A stretch of DNA of 64,000 nt from Oscillibacter sp. (GTDB lineage Bacteria > Bacillota > Clostridia > Oscillospirales > Oscillospiraceae): assembly GCA_014799925.1 (NCBI GenBank), contig JAAVHC010000073.1:1-64000 (forward strand), in the 5' to 3' direction. The notes below the pieces were generated by a model. That model did no database searches. It had not been told where the DNA came from and saw only the letters and a program-made list of their open reading frames with translations. The number at the start of each line of letters is the position of its first letter. Position 1 is the first letter of the stretch. The position numbers were made by a program, and so were the translations under genes. Below, in pieces: positions 15,507-24,767 of the stretch.

Positions 15507-16829
15507 TTACCGGCCCAGCTTGGCCCGCAGCGCGGCGCCCATGTCCTCGTAGCCGGGCTTGCCCAGCAGGGCGAACATGTTCTTCTTATAGGCCTCCACG
15601 CCGGGCTGGTCGAAGGGGTTGACGCCCAGCAGGTAGCCGCTCAGGCCGCAGGCATACTCGAAGAAGTAGATCAGCTCGCCGCAGGTGTAGGCGTTGATCT
15701 CACCGGCGTGGATGATGAGGTTGGGCACGCCGCCCTCCACGTGGGCCAGCAGGGTGCCGTCCATGGCCTGGGTGGCGATGAAGTCCATGTCCTTCCCGGC
15801 CAGGAAGTTCAGCCCGTCGCCGTCGGCGTCGTCATGGGGCACGCACAGATGGCTGGCGCTCTTTCCGAAACGGATGACGGTCTCGATCATGGTGCGCTCG
15901 CCCTGCTGGATATACTGGCCCATGGAGTGGAGGTCCGCGGTGAACTCCACGCTGGCGGGGAGGAGGCCCTTGCCCTCCTTGCCCTCGCTCTCGCCGTAGA
16001 GCTGCTTCCACCACTCGGCGAAGAACCGGGCGCGGGGCTCGTAGGCGGCCAGGATTTCCACCTTCTTGCCCTGGCCGTAGAGGTCGTTCCGGGCGGCGGC
16101 ATACTGCCAGGCGGGGTTGCTCTCCAGACCGGGCCTGCGGCAGGTTTCCATCATGTCGGCCGCGCCGCGCATCAGCTCGTCCAGGTCGATGCCGGCCACG
16201 GCGATGGGCAGCAGGCCCACGGCGGTCAGGACGCTGAAGCGCCCGCCCACGTTGTCGGGCACCACGTAGCTGTCGTAGCCCTCGGCGTTGGCCAGGGATT
16301 TCAGGGCCCCCCGGGCCTTGTCGGTGGTGGCGTAGATGCGCTCCGCCGCCCCGGCCTTGCCGTACTTCTCCTCCAGCCTGGCCTTGAAGAAGCGGAAGGC
16401 CACGGCGGGCTCGGTGGTAGTGCCGGATTTGGAGATGACGTTGACGGAGAAGTCGTCGTCTCCGATGAGGTCGAAGATTTCCTGCATGGCGTCGCCGGAC
16501 AGGCCGTTGCCGGCGAAGTAGATGTTGGGGGTGTTCTTCTTCCTGAGATTGTAGTTGTTGGACTCCAGCAGCTCAATGACCGCCCGCGCGCCCAGATAGC
16601 TGCCGCCGATGCCGATGACCACCAGGGCCTTGCTGTCGGACTGGATCTTCCTGGCGGCGGCCTGGATGCGCGCGTACTCCGCCTTGTCGTAGTCCCGGGG
16701 CAGGTTCACCCAGCCCACGAAGTCGCTGCCGCGGCCGGTGGCCTCCTGGAGCCAGGTATGGGCCTGGGCAAGGCTCTCGGCGAAGGGTTCCACCCGGGCG
16801 GAGCTGCTGGACAGATTAACTTGAAGCAT
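15507..16829 (-). CDS. pgi: Glucose-6-phosphate isomerase
   Basis: This enzyme interconverts glucose 6-phosphate and fructose 6-phosphate in glycolysis. The 440-residue length matches the shorter bacterial form. Seen in sequence: [34 protein letters not shown] with the phosphate-binding Ser/Thr, [17 protein letters not shown], and the C-terminal [20 protein letters not shown] and [12 protein letters not shown] signature with the catalytic lysine. The ATG at 16829 is preceded by AGGAGG; the longer frame lacks a ribosome site. It is monocistronic, with its own promoter (16886-16914) and terminator (15451-15495). Confidence 0.97.
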   Translation of the reverse strand: MLQVNLSSSSARVEPFAESLAQAHTWLQEATGRGSDFVGWVNLPRDYDKAEYARIQAAARKIQSDSKALVVIGIGGSYLGARAVIELLESNNYNLRKKNTPNIYFAGNGLSGDAMQEIFDLIGDDDFSVNVISKSGTTTEPAVAFRFFKARLEEKYGKAGAAERIYATTDKARGALKSLANAEGYDSYVVPDNVGGRFSVLTAVGLLPIAVAGIDLDELMRGAADMMETCRRPGLESNPAWQYAAARNDLYGQGKKVEILAAYEPRARFFAEWWKQLYGESEGKEGKGLLPASVEFTADLHSMGQYIQQGERTMIETVIRFGKSASHLCVPHDDADGDGLNFLAGKDMDFIATQAMDGTLLAHVEGGVPNLIIHAGEINAYTCGELIYFFEYACGLSGYLLGVNPFDQPGVEAYKKNMFALLGKPGYEDMGAALRAKLGR

Positions 16830-17225
16830 GGTATTTTTCCTCCTGACTGGTAAAATTGGTAAAAGATAGATCTTTCGATAAAGGAAGTATAACACGCCCG
16901 GTCCTGTTGGGCAAGAGTTTCTTGCCGCTTTCCCGGGGAAAAAGCGTTCGTCAGAGAAATTTTCCAGTCCTTCAGCCGGACGGAAAAGGAAAAAGCCGCC
17001 CTCGTTGGAAGGCGGCTCGTTCCTTGATGGAGAAGATTGAGGAAAAACGATACAACCGTTTAGGTTTTGTCCTAAACTGGCTCTATTTTATCATTTTTAT
17101 GCACTTTCTGTCAATGTCGATGTTGCATAAAATTTTTTCCGCGGCACGCCGAGGATCGTGATAATTGACAAAATCAAATGGGTAAATTTGGCAGAAAAGA
17201 CAATTGACAGCCGTTTTTCCGTCAC
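16830..17225. other. Spacer between nagA and pgi
   Basis: It contains the pgi promoter and a weak hairpin AGCCGCC/GGCGGCT near 16996-17018. The rest is A/T-rich with two TTGACA-like words at 17163 and 17202 but no matched -10 box in a good place. No gene and no known RNA family is apparent. Confidence 0.4.
16886..16914 (-). promoter_or_regulatory. Promoter of pgi
   Basis: On the minus strand TTGCCC (16909-16914) and TATACT (16886-16891) are 17 bp apart, about 57 bp before the start codon. Confidence 0.65.
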
Positions 17226-18335
17226 TCACGGACACCGCTTCTGCTCCTTTCCATCCACGAAGACGGCCTTCAGCTCCAGATTCTCGTCCAGCAGCAGCAG
17301 ATCGGCGGGGCGGCCGGCCTGGAGCACGCCCGCGTTCAGCCGCGCGGCCTGGGCGGGGGCGGTGGAGGCGGCGTAAACGGCGGCGGCCAGCGGCAGACCG
17401 AACCGGACCACGTTGCGCACCGCGTCCAGCAGGGAAATGGAGGACCCGGCCAGGGTGCCGTCCAGCAGGGTGGCCTTGTGATTTTTCACCACAATGGGCT
17501 GGCCGCCCAGCTCATAATCGCCGTCCGGCATCCCCGCGCAGCGGAGGGAGTCGGAAATCAGGTTCAGCCGGTCGCCAAAGAGCTGCCAGGTGGCCCGGAT
17601 GACGGCGGGGTGGATGTGCAGCCCGTCGCAGATCAGCTCCACGCTGGCGTCCGCGTCGAGGGCCGCGCCGATGACCCCCGGCGCCCGGTGGAGCAGGGAG
17701 GGCATCCCGTTATAGAGGTGGGTGGCGTGGGTGGCCCCGGCGGCAAAGCCGGCCATGGCCGTGTCGTAGTCCGCCGTGGTGTGGCCCAGGGAGACGGCGC
17801 AGACCTGGGAGACCTCCCGGATGAAGGGCAGCGCTCCCTCCTCCTCGCAGGCCACGGTCACCAGCTTCACCTGGCCGCCGCTGGCCTCGTTGAGGCGGTG
17901 GAACAGGGGGATATCCGGCTTGTGGAGGTTTTCCGCCGCCTGGGCGCCCCGCTTGGCGTAGCTGAGGAAGGGGCCTTCCAGGTGGACCCCGGCGCATTTG
18001 GCTCCGCCCTGGGGCGTAAAGTCCCGGATGGCGCGCATGGCGGGGGTCAGGGTCTCCTCCTTGAGGGTCATGGTGGTGGCCAGGTAGCTGGTCACGCCGT
18101 GGGCGGCGTAGTAGTCCGCCAGGGGCTGAAGGCCGGCGGGCTTTCCGTCGGAGAAGTCCTCTCCCACGGCCCCGTGGGTGTGAATGTCCACCAGGCCGGG
18201 GACCACATAGCACCCGGCGGCGTCCAGATCCGCGGGCGCGTCTGTTTTTCCGATGGCGGTGATGGTCCGGTCAAACCGGATGTCCGCGTCCAGGAAGGAC
18301 TTTCCAATCAGGACCCTGGCGTTTTTGATCAGCAT
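17226..18335 (-). CDS. nagA: N-acetylglucosamine-6-phosphate deacetylase
   Basis: The enzyme removes acetate from GlcNAc 6-phosphate in amino-sugar use and cell-wall recycling. The 369-residue amidohydrolase shows GLVDIHTHG near the N-terminus (metal-binding HxH), the metal Glu in AGVHLEGPFLS, the histidine in VSLGHTTADY, ATHLYNGMPSLLHR, ICDGLHIHP, and the catalytic Asp in NLISDSLRCAG. AGGAGG lies ahead of the ATG. It begins 25 bp after a small membrane protein gene on the same strand. No nagB is in the window, but pgi lies directly downstream and the GH3 lipoprotein at 61.6 kb could supply GlcNAc. Confidence 0.95.
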   Translation of the reverse strand: MLIKNARVLIGKSFLDADIRFDRTITAIGKTDAPADLDAAGCYVVPGLVDIHTHGAVGEDFSDGKPAGLQPLADYYAAHGVTSYLATTMTLKEETLTPAMRAIRDFTPQGGAKCAGVHLEGPFLSYAKRGAQAAENLHKPDIPLFHRLNEASGGQVKLVTVACEEEGALPFIREVSQVCAVSLGHTTADYDTAMAGFAAGATHATHLYNGMPSLLHRAPGVIGAALDADASVELICDGLHIHPAVIRATWQLFGDRLNLISDSLRCAGMPDGDYELGGQPIVVKNHKATLLDGTLAGSSISLLDAVRNVVRFGLPLAAAVYAASTAPAQAARLNAGVLQAGRPADLLLLDENLELKAVFVDGKEQKRCP

Positions 18336-18360
18336 GATAAAATCCTCCTTATTTCACGTT

Positions 18361-18699
18361 TCACCCGTCGTTCTCACGGGCGTTTCTGCTCTCATATTTC
18401 AAAAAATGCCTTCCGTTTCCGTAAATCAGAAAAAACATAACGACGGCAGCACTCAGAATCAATGCAATCGTGTATAAAATTTCGATTTCAGTCAGATCAC
18501 TTATCATCATGAGCCCTGCGCAAAAAGCAAGGCAAAACATGATGATCCCTGTGAATCTCATAAGTTTTTTCCCATCAAGTTGACTCTCTTTCCAGATAAT
18601 CCCGGAGGGCAGGAAACCAGCCTTTCCAGTATAAAAGAGATACCCAAGCAAAAGAACAATGATCAGAAAAAACGTAAGCGATATAATTCCCACAAGCAC
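18361..18699 (-). CDS. DUF3784-like membrane protein
   Basis: The 112-residue protein has three predicted membrane helices (about 3-23, 47-66, 73-92), a short loop with GKAGFLPSGIIW between the first two, and a charged tail. This resembles small DUF3784-type proteins of Clostridia; the match is by pattern only. It is lower in GC than its neighbours. It may be co-transcribed with nagA 25 bp downstream, although no functional link is known. Confidence 0.55.
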   Translation of the reverse strand: MLVGIISLTFFLIIVLLLGYLFYTGKAGFLPSGIIWKESQLDGKKLMRFTGIIMFCLAFCAGLMMISDLTEIEILYTIALILSAAVVMFFLIYGNGRHFLKYESRNARENDG

Positions 18700-18839
18700 A
18701 TTTCCACCTCTTTACTCTGCTGCGGTCAATTTTTGATTTGCTACTTTACATGTTATCATAAGCCTCCGGACAATTCAATATGAGTTGGTAAAATTACCGG
18801 AGTTTTATCTCCGCGGCCATTATCTTCCCCGATCTCCCC

Positions 18840-18868
18840 TTGCAAACCCCCTCAAAACTTGCTATAAT
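18840..18868 (+). promoter_or_regulatory. Promoter of the mutL-miaA-hfq group
   Basis: TTGCAA at 18840-18845 and a perfect TATAAT at 18863-18868 are spaced by 17 bp, about 42 bp before the mutL start codon. Confidence 0.8.
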
Positions 18869-18910
18869 TCAAGATAGGAAATTATGTCTGCCGGAAGGAG
18901 GAAAACCGTC

Positions 18911-20839
18911 ATGCCCCAGATTCAGCAGCTCTCCCCCCACGTGGCGGATCTGATCGCCGCCGGCGAGGTGGTGGAGCGTCCCGCCAGCGTGGTGAAGGAG
19001 CTCATCGAGAACGCCATCGACGCCGGCGCGTCCGCGGTCGTTGTGGAGCTCCAGAACGGCGGCATGTCCCTCATTCGGGTCACCGACGACGGCTGCGGCA
19101 TCGCCCCGGAGGAGCTGCCCACCGCCTTCCTCCGCCACGCCACCAGTAAGCTCCGCCGGCCGGAGGACCTGGCCGCCATCGGCACCCTGGGCTTCCGGGG
19201 CGAGGCTCTGGCGGCCATCTCCGCCGTCAGCCGCCTGGACGTGTTCACCCGGCGGAAGGGGGCCCGGCTGGGCGCGTCCCTTCATCTGGAGGGCGGCGTT
19301 CCCGGTCCGGTGGAGGAGGCCGGCTGTCCGGAGGGCACCACCTTCGCCATCCGGAATCTGTTTTACAATACGCCCGCCCGGCTGAAATTCATGAAGACCG
19401 ACAGCGCGGAGGCTGCCGCCGCCGCCGCCGTCATTGCCCAGATCGCCCTGAGCCATCCGGAGGTTTCCATCCGCTATCTCCGGGACGGGAAGGAGGAGCT
19501 GCACACCCCCGGCGACGGGAAGCTCCTTTCCGCCGTCTACGCCGCGAGGGGCAGGGACTTCGCCCTGCACCTGACGGAGGTGGAGGGGGGCGGGGAGAAC
19601 GTCTCCGTCCGCGGCTTCGTCACCGAGCCCCTCTCCGGCCGGGGCAACCGGGCCATGCAGACCTTTTTCTGCTGCGGCCGGATGATTAAGTCCGCCCTGC
19701 TTACCGCCGCTTTGGAGGAGGCTTACGCCAACCGGCAGATGAAGGGCAAATATCCCGGCTGCGTCCTTCACATTGACCTGCCCCTCCATCTGGTGGACGT
19801 CAACGTCCATCCCGCCAAGACGGTGGTGAAGTTTGTCAACGAGCGGGCGGTTTTCTCCGCCGTCCACCACACGGTGAAGGACGCCCTGGACGCGGGCGGC
19901 CGGAAGGCCGCCGGGACGGCCGTTCAGACGCCCACAGGGCGGCTGAATGACGTCCCCGCCACTGCTTCAACGCCTCCAGCGCCCAAAAAAGATTTTTACC
20001 GGACCATGGACGCGAAGACCTTCCGGGAGAAGGCCGCGGCCTCCGCCGGAAGGGCCCCCGTCACGCCCCGGACGGCCTCCCCGGAGCCGGGAGGCCGCGT
20101 GACCTTCCGGGATTCCGCCCGTCCGTCCGTTTCCCCTGAGGCGGCGCTGCCCTATACCGTCCGCGCCTACCCGCCCCCGGCGGAAACGCCCGCCCCGCCT
20201 CCGCCCGCGCCGGAGCCGCCGGAGCCCCGGCCCGCGCCGGCCGTCCCGGAGCAGACCGCCCTTACGGACAAGCCCGCTCCCTGGCGCTTCGCGGGGGAGG
20301 TTCTGCGCACCTACATCATTGCCGAGGACGGCGACTGCGTCTGGCTGATCGACAAGCACGCCGCCCACGAGCGGATCAACTTTGACCGTATGAAGGCCAG
20401 CGCGGAGCCCGTCATGCGCCAGCGGCTTCTGGCCCCCCTGGCGGTGGACCTGCCACGGGAGCAGTACGCCGCTCTGCTGGAAAACCTCCCTCTGCTGGAG
20501 GAATTCGGCTTTGAGGCGGAGGATTTCGGCGCCGGCTGCCTCATGGTCCGGGGGATTCCCTCCGACCTGGATACGGGGCTGGTCCGGGAGACCCTGGAGG
20601 AGCTTTCGGAGAAGCTGCTGACCACCGGCGGGGCAGACCCCTCCGCGGCACGGGACGCGCTGCTGCACACCATGGCGTGCAAGGCCGCCATCAAGGGAGG
20701 CTGGACCTCCGACCCCTCCGAGCTGAAAGCTCTGATCGAAAAGGTCCAGAGCGGGGAGGTGCAGTACTGCCCCCACGGGAGGCCGGTCAAGGTAAAGCTC
20801 TCCAGATACGAGATCGAGAAGATGTTCAAACGGGCGTAG
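18911..20839 (+). CDS. mutL: DNA mismatch repair protein MutL
   Basis: The 642-residue protein has the N-terminal GHKL ATPase (IAAGEVVERPASVVKELIENAIDAGA, DDGCGI, TLGFRGEAL), a transducer domain ending near 330, a Pro/Ala-rich linker of about 150 residues, and a C-terminal dimerisation/endonuclease domain. The endonuclease motif reads DKHAAHERINFD, a slight variant of the usual DQHAxxExxxxE, and the zinc-related ACKAAIKGG and CPHGRP motifs are present. It is therefore probably a nicking MutL. I start at 18911, where AAGGAGG precedes the ATG. mutS is not in the window. miaA follows after 71 bp. Confidence 0.96.
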   Translation: MPQIQQLSPHVADLIAAGEVVERPASVVKELIENAIDAGASAVVVELQNGGMSLIRVTDDGCGIAPEELPTAFLRHATSKLRRPEDLAAIGTLGFRGEALAAISAVSRLDVFTRRKGARLGASLHLEGGVPGPVEEAGCPEGTTFAIRNLFYNTPARLKFMKTDSAEAAAAAAVIAQIALSHPEVSIRYLRDGKEELHTPGDGKLLSAVYAARGRDFALHLTEVEGGGENVSVRGFVTEPLSGRGNRAMQTFFCCGRMIKSALLTAALEEAYANRQMKGKYPGCVLHIDLPLHLVDVNVHPAKTVVKFVNERAVFSAVHHTVKDALDAGGRKAAGTAVQTPTGRLNDVPATASTPPAPKKDFYRTMDAKTFREKAAASAGRAPVTPRTASPEPGGRVTFRDSARPSVSPEAALPYTVRAYPPPAETPAPPPPAPEPPEPRPAPAVPEQTALTDKPAPWRFAGEVLRTYIIAEDGDCVWLIDKHAAHERINFDRMKASAEPVMRQRLLAPLAVDLPREQYAALLENLPLLEEFGFEAEDFGAGCLMVRGIPSDLDTGLVRETLEELSEKLLTTGGADPSAARDALLHTMACKAAIKGGWTSDPSELKALIEKVQSGEVQYCPHGRPVKVKLSRYEIEKMFKRA

Positions 20840-20910
20840 CGCACAGCGCGGACCTGTTTGAGAAGGAATGACCCCGTGCCGCCCTTCGGCGCGGCGGAGA
20901 AGGAGGCCCC

Positions 20911-21855
20911 GTGATACCAAAGGTGCTCTGCGTCGTGGGCCCCACCGCCTGCGGCAAAACCGGCATGGGCGTACTGCTGGCCAGGCGATATGACGGCGAG
21001 GTCGTCAGCGTCGACTCCATGCAGATCTATCGAGGCATGTCCATCGGCACCGCCGCCCCCAGGCCGGCAGAGACGGAGGGCGTGCCCCACCACATGGTGG
21101 GCATCGCCGACCCCGGCGACAGCTGGTCCGTGGCCCGTTTTGCGGAGGCGGCGGATCATTGCGTTCAGGATATTCTGTCCAGAAACAAACGCCCCGTACT
21201 GGTGGGCGGGACCGGCCTGTATCTGGACGCCGTCATCGCGGGCAGGTCCTTCGCTCCCGGCGCCTCCGGCGGCGCGGTCCGCCGGGAATTGGAGCGGGAG
21301 CGGGAGGCCCTGGGGATCGGGCCTCTTCTGGAGGAGCTTCGCCGGGTGGACCCCGTTTCCGCCGAAAAGCTCCATCCCTCCGACGCCAAGCGCATCCTCC
21401 GGGCTCTGGAGGTGTACCGGGAGACCGGAAAGACCATCTCCCGGCACAACGAGGAGACGAAGTCCCTGCCGAAGCGGTATGACCCCATCTATATCGGCCT
21501 CGCCTTCCGTGACCGGGAGGACATGCGCGCCCTGATCGACCGGCGGGTGGACCGGATGATGGCGGAGGGCCTTCTGGAGGAGGTCCGCGCCCTTCGGGAC
21601 GCGGGGGTCCCCCGGAGCTCCACCGCCCTCCAGGCCATCGGGTACAAGGAGCTTCTTCCCGCCCTGGACGGGGAGGCGAGCGTGGAGGAGGCCGTGGAGG
21701 AAATCAAGCTCCGCTCCCGGCAGTACGCCAAGCGCCAGCTGACCTGGCTGCGGAGGAATCCGGACATTCACTGGATCCTCTGGGAAAAAGAGAGGAATTT
21801 TGCCGCCGCTCTCCAAATTGCGACAGAATTTATCACTATGGAGGGTCTACAATAG
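20911..21855 (+). CDS. miaA: tRNA dimethylallyltransferase
   Basis: MiaA adds a dimethylallyl group to A37 of tRNAs reading codons that begin with U. The 314-residue protein starts with a GTG codon and has the P-loop VVGPTACGKTGMGV, the substrate motif VSVDSMQIYRGMSIGTA, HHMVGIADP, VGGTGLYLDAVI, and RSRQYAKRQLTWLRR near the end. It lies between mutL and hfq, a conserved order in many bacteria, and is probably read from the mutL promoter. Confidence 0.96.
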   Translation: MIPKVLCVVGPTACGKTGMGVLLARRYDGEVVSVDSMQIYRGMSIGTAAPRPAETEGVPHHMVGIADPGDSWSVARFAEAADHCVQDILSRNKRPVLVGGTGLYLDAVIAGRSFAPGASGGAVRRELEREREALGIGPLLEELRRVDPVSAEKLHPSDAKRILRALEVYRETGKTISRHNEETKSLPKRYDPIYIGLAFRDREDMRALIDRRVDRMMAEGLLEEVRALRDAGVPRSSTALQAIGYKELLPALDGEASVEEAVEEIKLRSRQYAKRQLTWLRRNPDIHWILWEKERNFAAALQIATEFITMEGLQ

Positions 21856-21906
21856 CATCGGGCGGACAAGCCCGCCCGACTATATACATAAGAGAGGTAG
21901 ACAACC

Positions 21907-22143
21907 ATGAGCAAATCACCCAACCTGCAGGACGTATTCCTGGCCTCCGCCCGGCGGACGGAAACCCCGGTCACCGTATTTCTGATGAATGGCTTTCAGA
22001 TGCGGGGCGTCATCACCGGTTTTGACGCCTTCACCGTCATTCTCACCACCGACGGCAGGCAGAACCTGATCTACAAGCACGCGATTTCCACCGTCAGTCC
22101 CGCCCGGACGGTGGACCTGACGGAATGGGAGGACACGCTGTAG
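21907..22143 (+). CDS. hfq: RNA chaperone Hfq
   Basis: The 78-residue protein has the Sm1 motif ([30 protein letters not shown]), GFDAFTVIL, and the Sm2 YKHAIST with the conserved Lys-His. A short acidic tail follows. Hfq forms a hexamer that binds small RNAs and U-rich 3' ends. GAGAGG precedes the ATG. It is 51 bp after miaA. Confidence 0.97.
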   Translation: MSKSPNLQDVFLASARRTETPVTVFLMNGFQMRGVITGFDAFTVILTTDGRQNLIYKHAISTVSPARTVDLTEWEDTL

Positions 22144-22193
22144 GCTGAACGCCCGGCCGGTCCGCCCCGATTCCCTGAAAGAAAGAGATACCT

Positions 22194-23489
22194 ATGAAAA
22201 ACAGCACGCTCGCAACCAAATTGATGCTGGCCGCCATTTTTCTGGCGGGGCTGGTCTATTTCGGCGTAAATCTGGCCGCCTACTTCAACGACCCCTATAC
22301 CACCACCGTGGCCTACGCCTACACCGGCGAGAACGCGGTGACCGTCTCCGGCTACGTGGTCCGGGAGGAGGAGGTCCTCGCCGGCGGCGGCGACCTGGTC
22401 TATTCCTCCCGGGGGGAGGGCGAGCGGGTCAGCCGGGGCGGCTCCGTGGCCCTGATCTATCCCACGTCCCAGTCCCTCTCCGACGCCAATACCCTCCGGG
22501 AGCTGGAGGGTCAGCTGGAGCAGCTGCGCTACGCCCGCTCCCTGACCTCCGGCAGCCAGGCCTCCGCCCGGCTGGACGATGAGATCACCGGCGCCCTGAC
22601 GGATTTTCACAGCGACCTGGCCCGTCAGGACGCCGCGGGTGAGAGCGTCCAGGCCCTGCGGACCGCCATTCTCCGGTGGAGCTACGCCTATTCCGGCGTT
22701 GGGAACCTGGATGCCTCCATCGCCGCTCTTCAGGAGCGGATCGCGTCCCTCAGCGCCTCCGTCGAGGCCAACGTCACCCGGATTTCCGCTCCCAGGGCCG
22801 GACTTTTCTCCGGTCTGGTGGACGGCTACGAGACGGTGCTGACCCCGGAATCCCTTCAGGAGATGACTCCCTCCGCCTACCGGTCCATCGCGCCCGCTTC
22901 AGGTACCGGCGGCGTGGGAAAGATGATCTATGGCAGCGACTGGTACTTTGTCACCCTGATGCGCTCCGAGGACGTGAAGCGGATGCAGGAGGGGGACACC
23001 GTTACCCTCCGGTTCCAGAAGGGGCTGAACCGGGACATGGAAATGAAGGTATCCCGCATCAGCGGCGAGGAGGGGGGCCGCCGCGTGGTGGTGTTCACTC
23101 TGGAGAAGTATATTCATCTGGCCACTCTGCTGCGCCATCAGAACGCCCAGGTGATCTTTACCAGCTATGACGGCATCCGGGTGCCCCGCGGGGCCGTCCG
23201 GGTGGACACCCAGGTGATGATGGACGAGGACGACCAGCCCGTGCTGGACAGCCGGGGCAGCCCCAAGACCCGGACTGCCACCTGCGTTTACTGCCTCTGG
23301 GGCGATTCCGCCCGGCTCAAGCCGGTGACGGTGCTGTGGCAGGATGAGGACTATATTCTGGTTGCCCCGGACGAGGAGGCCCTGGGGGCCTATTCCTCGG
23401 AGAAGACGAGGGAGAGCCGCCGCCTCCGTGCCGGGGACCAGGTGATTACCGCGGCGGCGGAGCTGTATGATGGAAAGGTGGTTCGGTAG
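22194..23489 (+). CDS. HlyD-like membrane fusion protein
   Basis: The 431-residue protein has one N-terminal membrane helix (about residues 8-28), a biotinyl-lipoyl-like strand pair (AVTVSGYVVREEEVLAGG...GEGERVSRGGSVALIY), a helical hairpin at about 100-195 and a second lipoyl half (VTRISAPRAGLFSGLVDGYE). It resembles adaptor subunits of Gram-positive secretion pumps, but no ABC or other pump gene adjoins it. In related Clostridia I recall an equivalent protein next to ylmE-sepF, so a role in division or envelope organisation is possible. It abuts ylmE with no gap. Confidence 0.75.
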   Translation: MKNSTLATKLMLAAIFLAGLVYFGVNLAAYFNDPYTTTVAYAYTGENAVTVSGYVVREEEVLAGGGDLVYSSRGEGERVSRGGSVALIYPTSQSLSDANTLRELEGQLEQLRYARSLTSGSQASARLDDEITGALTDFHSDLARQDAAGESVQALRTAILRWSYAYSGVGNLDASIAALQERIASLSASVEANVTRISAPRAGLFSGLVDGYETVLTPESLQEMTPSAYRSIAPASGTGGVGKMIYGSDWYFVTLMRSEDVKRMQEGDTVTLRFQKGLNRDMEMKVSRISGEEGGRRVVVFTLEKYIHLATLLRHQNAQVIFTSYDGIRVPRGAVRVDTQVMMDEDDQPVLDSRGSPKTRTATCVYCLWGDSARLKPVTVLWQDEDYILVAPDEEALGAYSSEKTRESRRLRAGDQVITAAAELYDGKVVR

Positions 23490-24185
23490 ATGAGCATTGC
23501 GGAAAACATGGCGGCCATCCGCGCCCGGATGGCCCGGGCCGCTCTGGCGGCGGGCCGGGACCCGGCGGAGATCCTTCTGGTGGGGGCCAGCAAGATGAAT
23601 GGCGCCGCCGCCTGCCGGGAGGCCATCGCCGCCGGCATTGACGCCCTGGGAGAAAACCGGGTCCAGGAGATGACCGCCAAGCTCGCGGAGAACGCCTACG
23701 ACGGCGCGCCCCTCCACTTCATCGGCCATCTCCAGCGCAACAAGGTCCGCCAGGTGGTGGGCCGCGCCGCGCTGATCCAGTCGGTGGGCTCCCTGGAGCT
23801 GCTGACAGAGATCGACCGTCAAGCGGAGAAGCTCTCGCTGGTCCAGGACGTGCTGCTGGAGGTAAATATCGGCGGGGAGGAGAGCAAGAGCGGCTTCGCC
23901 CCCGATGGGCTGTACGCGGCGGCGGAGACGGCGCGTACATTTTCCCATGTTTGTGTGCGCGGGCTGATGACCATCCCTCCTGTGGAGGCGGTGCCCCACG
24001 GAAATTTGCCATATTTCGAGAAAGTTGCCCAGCTTTATGTTGACATAAGCCGGAATTTGTACGATAATGGTTTTAAATATCTGTCCATGGGGATGAGCGG
24101 CGACTTCGAGGACGCGATTTCTGCCGGGGCCACCATGGTCCGGGTCGGCTCCGCCATTTTTGGCCACAGACAGTACCAACATTAG
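23490..24185 (+). CDS. ylmE: YggS/YlmE-family PLP-binding protein
   Basis: The 231-residue protein is the PLP homeostasis protein. It has the alanine-racemase-like barrel with ILLVGASKMNGAAACREAIAAG (PLP lysine), LGENRVQEM, HFIGHLQRNKVRQVV, LLEVNIGGEESKSGF, VRGLMTIPP, LSMGMSGDFEDAI and RVGSAIFG. It binds PLP without a known reaction. It lies directly before sepF, as ylmE does before ylmF in Bacillus. Confidence 0.95.
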   Translation: MSIAENMAAIRARMARAALAAGRDPAEILLVGASKMNGAAACREAIAAGIDALGENRVQEMTAKLAENAYDGAPLHFIGHLQRNKVRQVVGRAALIQSVGSLELLTEIDRQAEKLSLVQDVLLEVNIGGEESKSGFAPDGLYAAAETARTFSHVCVRGLMTIPPVEAVPHGNLPYFEKVAQLYVDISRNLYDNGFKYLSMGMSGDFEDAISAGATMVRVGSAIFGHRQYQH

Positions 24186-24197
24186 GAGGTTTCCACC

Positions 24198-24638
24198 ATG
24201 AGCTTTGTAGACAGCATCAAGCGGATGATCAGTCCCCTCAGCGACGAGGACGATGAATTTGAGGATGTATTTGACGATCAGGACTCGCCGTTTCTGGACG
24301 AGCGTCCCAGGGGCAGCGTGGTAGACAGCCGCCGGGGCAAGGTTGTGAACATCCATGCCACCACGCAGCTGAAGGTCGTGCTGGTCAAGCCGGAGCGCTT
24401 CGAGGCCGCCAGCGAGATTGCGGACCACCTGAAGGAGAAGCGCACCGTGGTGGTCAACCTGGAGTCCACGCACAAGGATATTGCCCGGCGGCTCATCGAC
24501 TTTCTCTCCGGCGTAGCTTACGCCAGCGAGGGCAAGATCAAGAAGGTTGCCGCCAATACCTACATGATTACCCCCTATTCCGTTGACATCCAGGGGGATC
24601 TCATCGACGAGCTGGAGAGCAACGGAATGTATTTTTAA
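24198..24638 (+). CDS. sepF: Cell division protein SepF
   Basis: The 146-residue protein has an N-terminal amphipathic membrane-targeting helix (MSFVDSIKRMISPL), an acidic linker, and the SepF core (VVNIHATTQLKVVLVKPERFEAASEIADHLKEKRTVVVNLES, LIDFLSGVAYASEG). SepF polymerises and anchors FtsZ to the membrane. AGGAGG lies ahead of the ATG, 12 bp after ylmE. Confidence 0.96.
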   Translation: MSFVDSIKRMISPLSDEDDEFEDVFDDQDSPFLDERPRGSVVDSRRGKVVNIHATTQLKVVLVKPERFEAASEIADHLKEKRTVVVNLESTHKDIARRLIDFLSGVAYASEGKIKKVAANTYMITPYSVDIQGDLIDELESNGMYF

Positions 24639-24639
24639 G

Positions 24640-24712
24640 TCAAACGGAATGGCTGTGCCATTCCGTTTGAGAAGGGATTGAAATTTATTTGCCGCCTGCG
24701 GGCGGCAAATTC
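24640..24712. repeat. Two tandem perfect hairpins between sepF and divIVA
   Basis: TCAAACGGAATGG/CCATTCCGTTTGA (24640-24670) is followed by AATTTGCCGCC/GGCGGCAAATT (about 24686-24712). The first lies 2 bp from the sepF stop. Neither has a clean U-tract, so they may be processing or attenuation signals or remnants of the repeat families. Confidence 0.55.
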
Positions 24713-24767
24713 TGCGGGGCATATTGACAGGATGTCCTGCAAGAGGGACGAGGGAGGAAGAAAAACC

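Noticed and set aside
16985..17110. Possible riboswitch or T-box in the spacer upstream of pgi
   Set aside because: No T-box AGGGTGG word, no known riboswitch core and no downstream plus-strand gene; only a weak hairpin is present.
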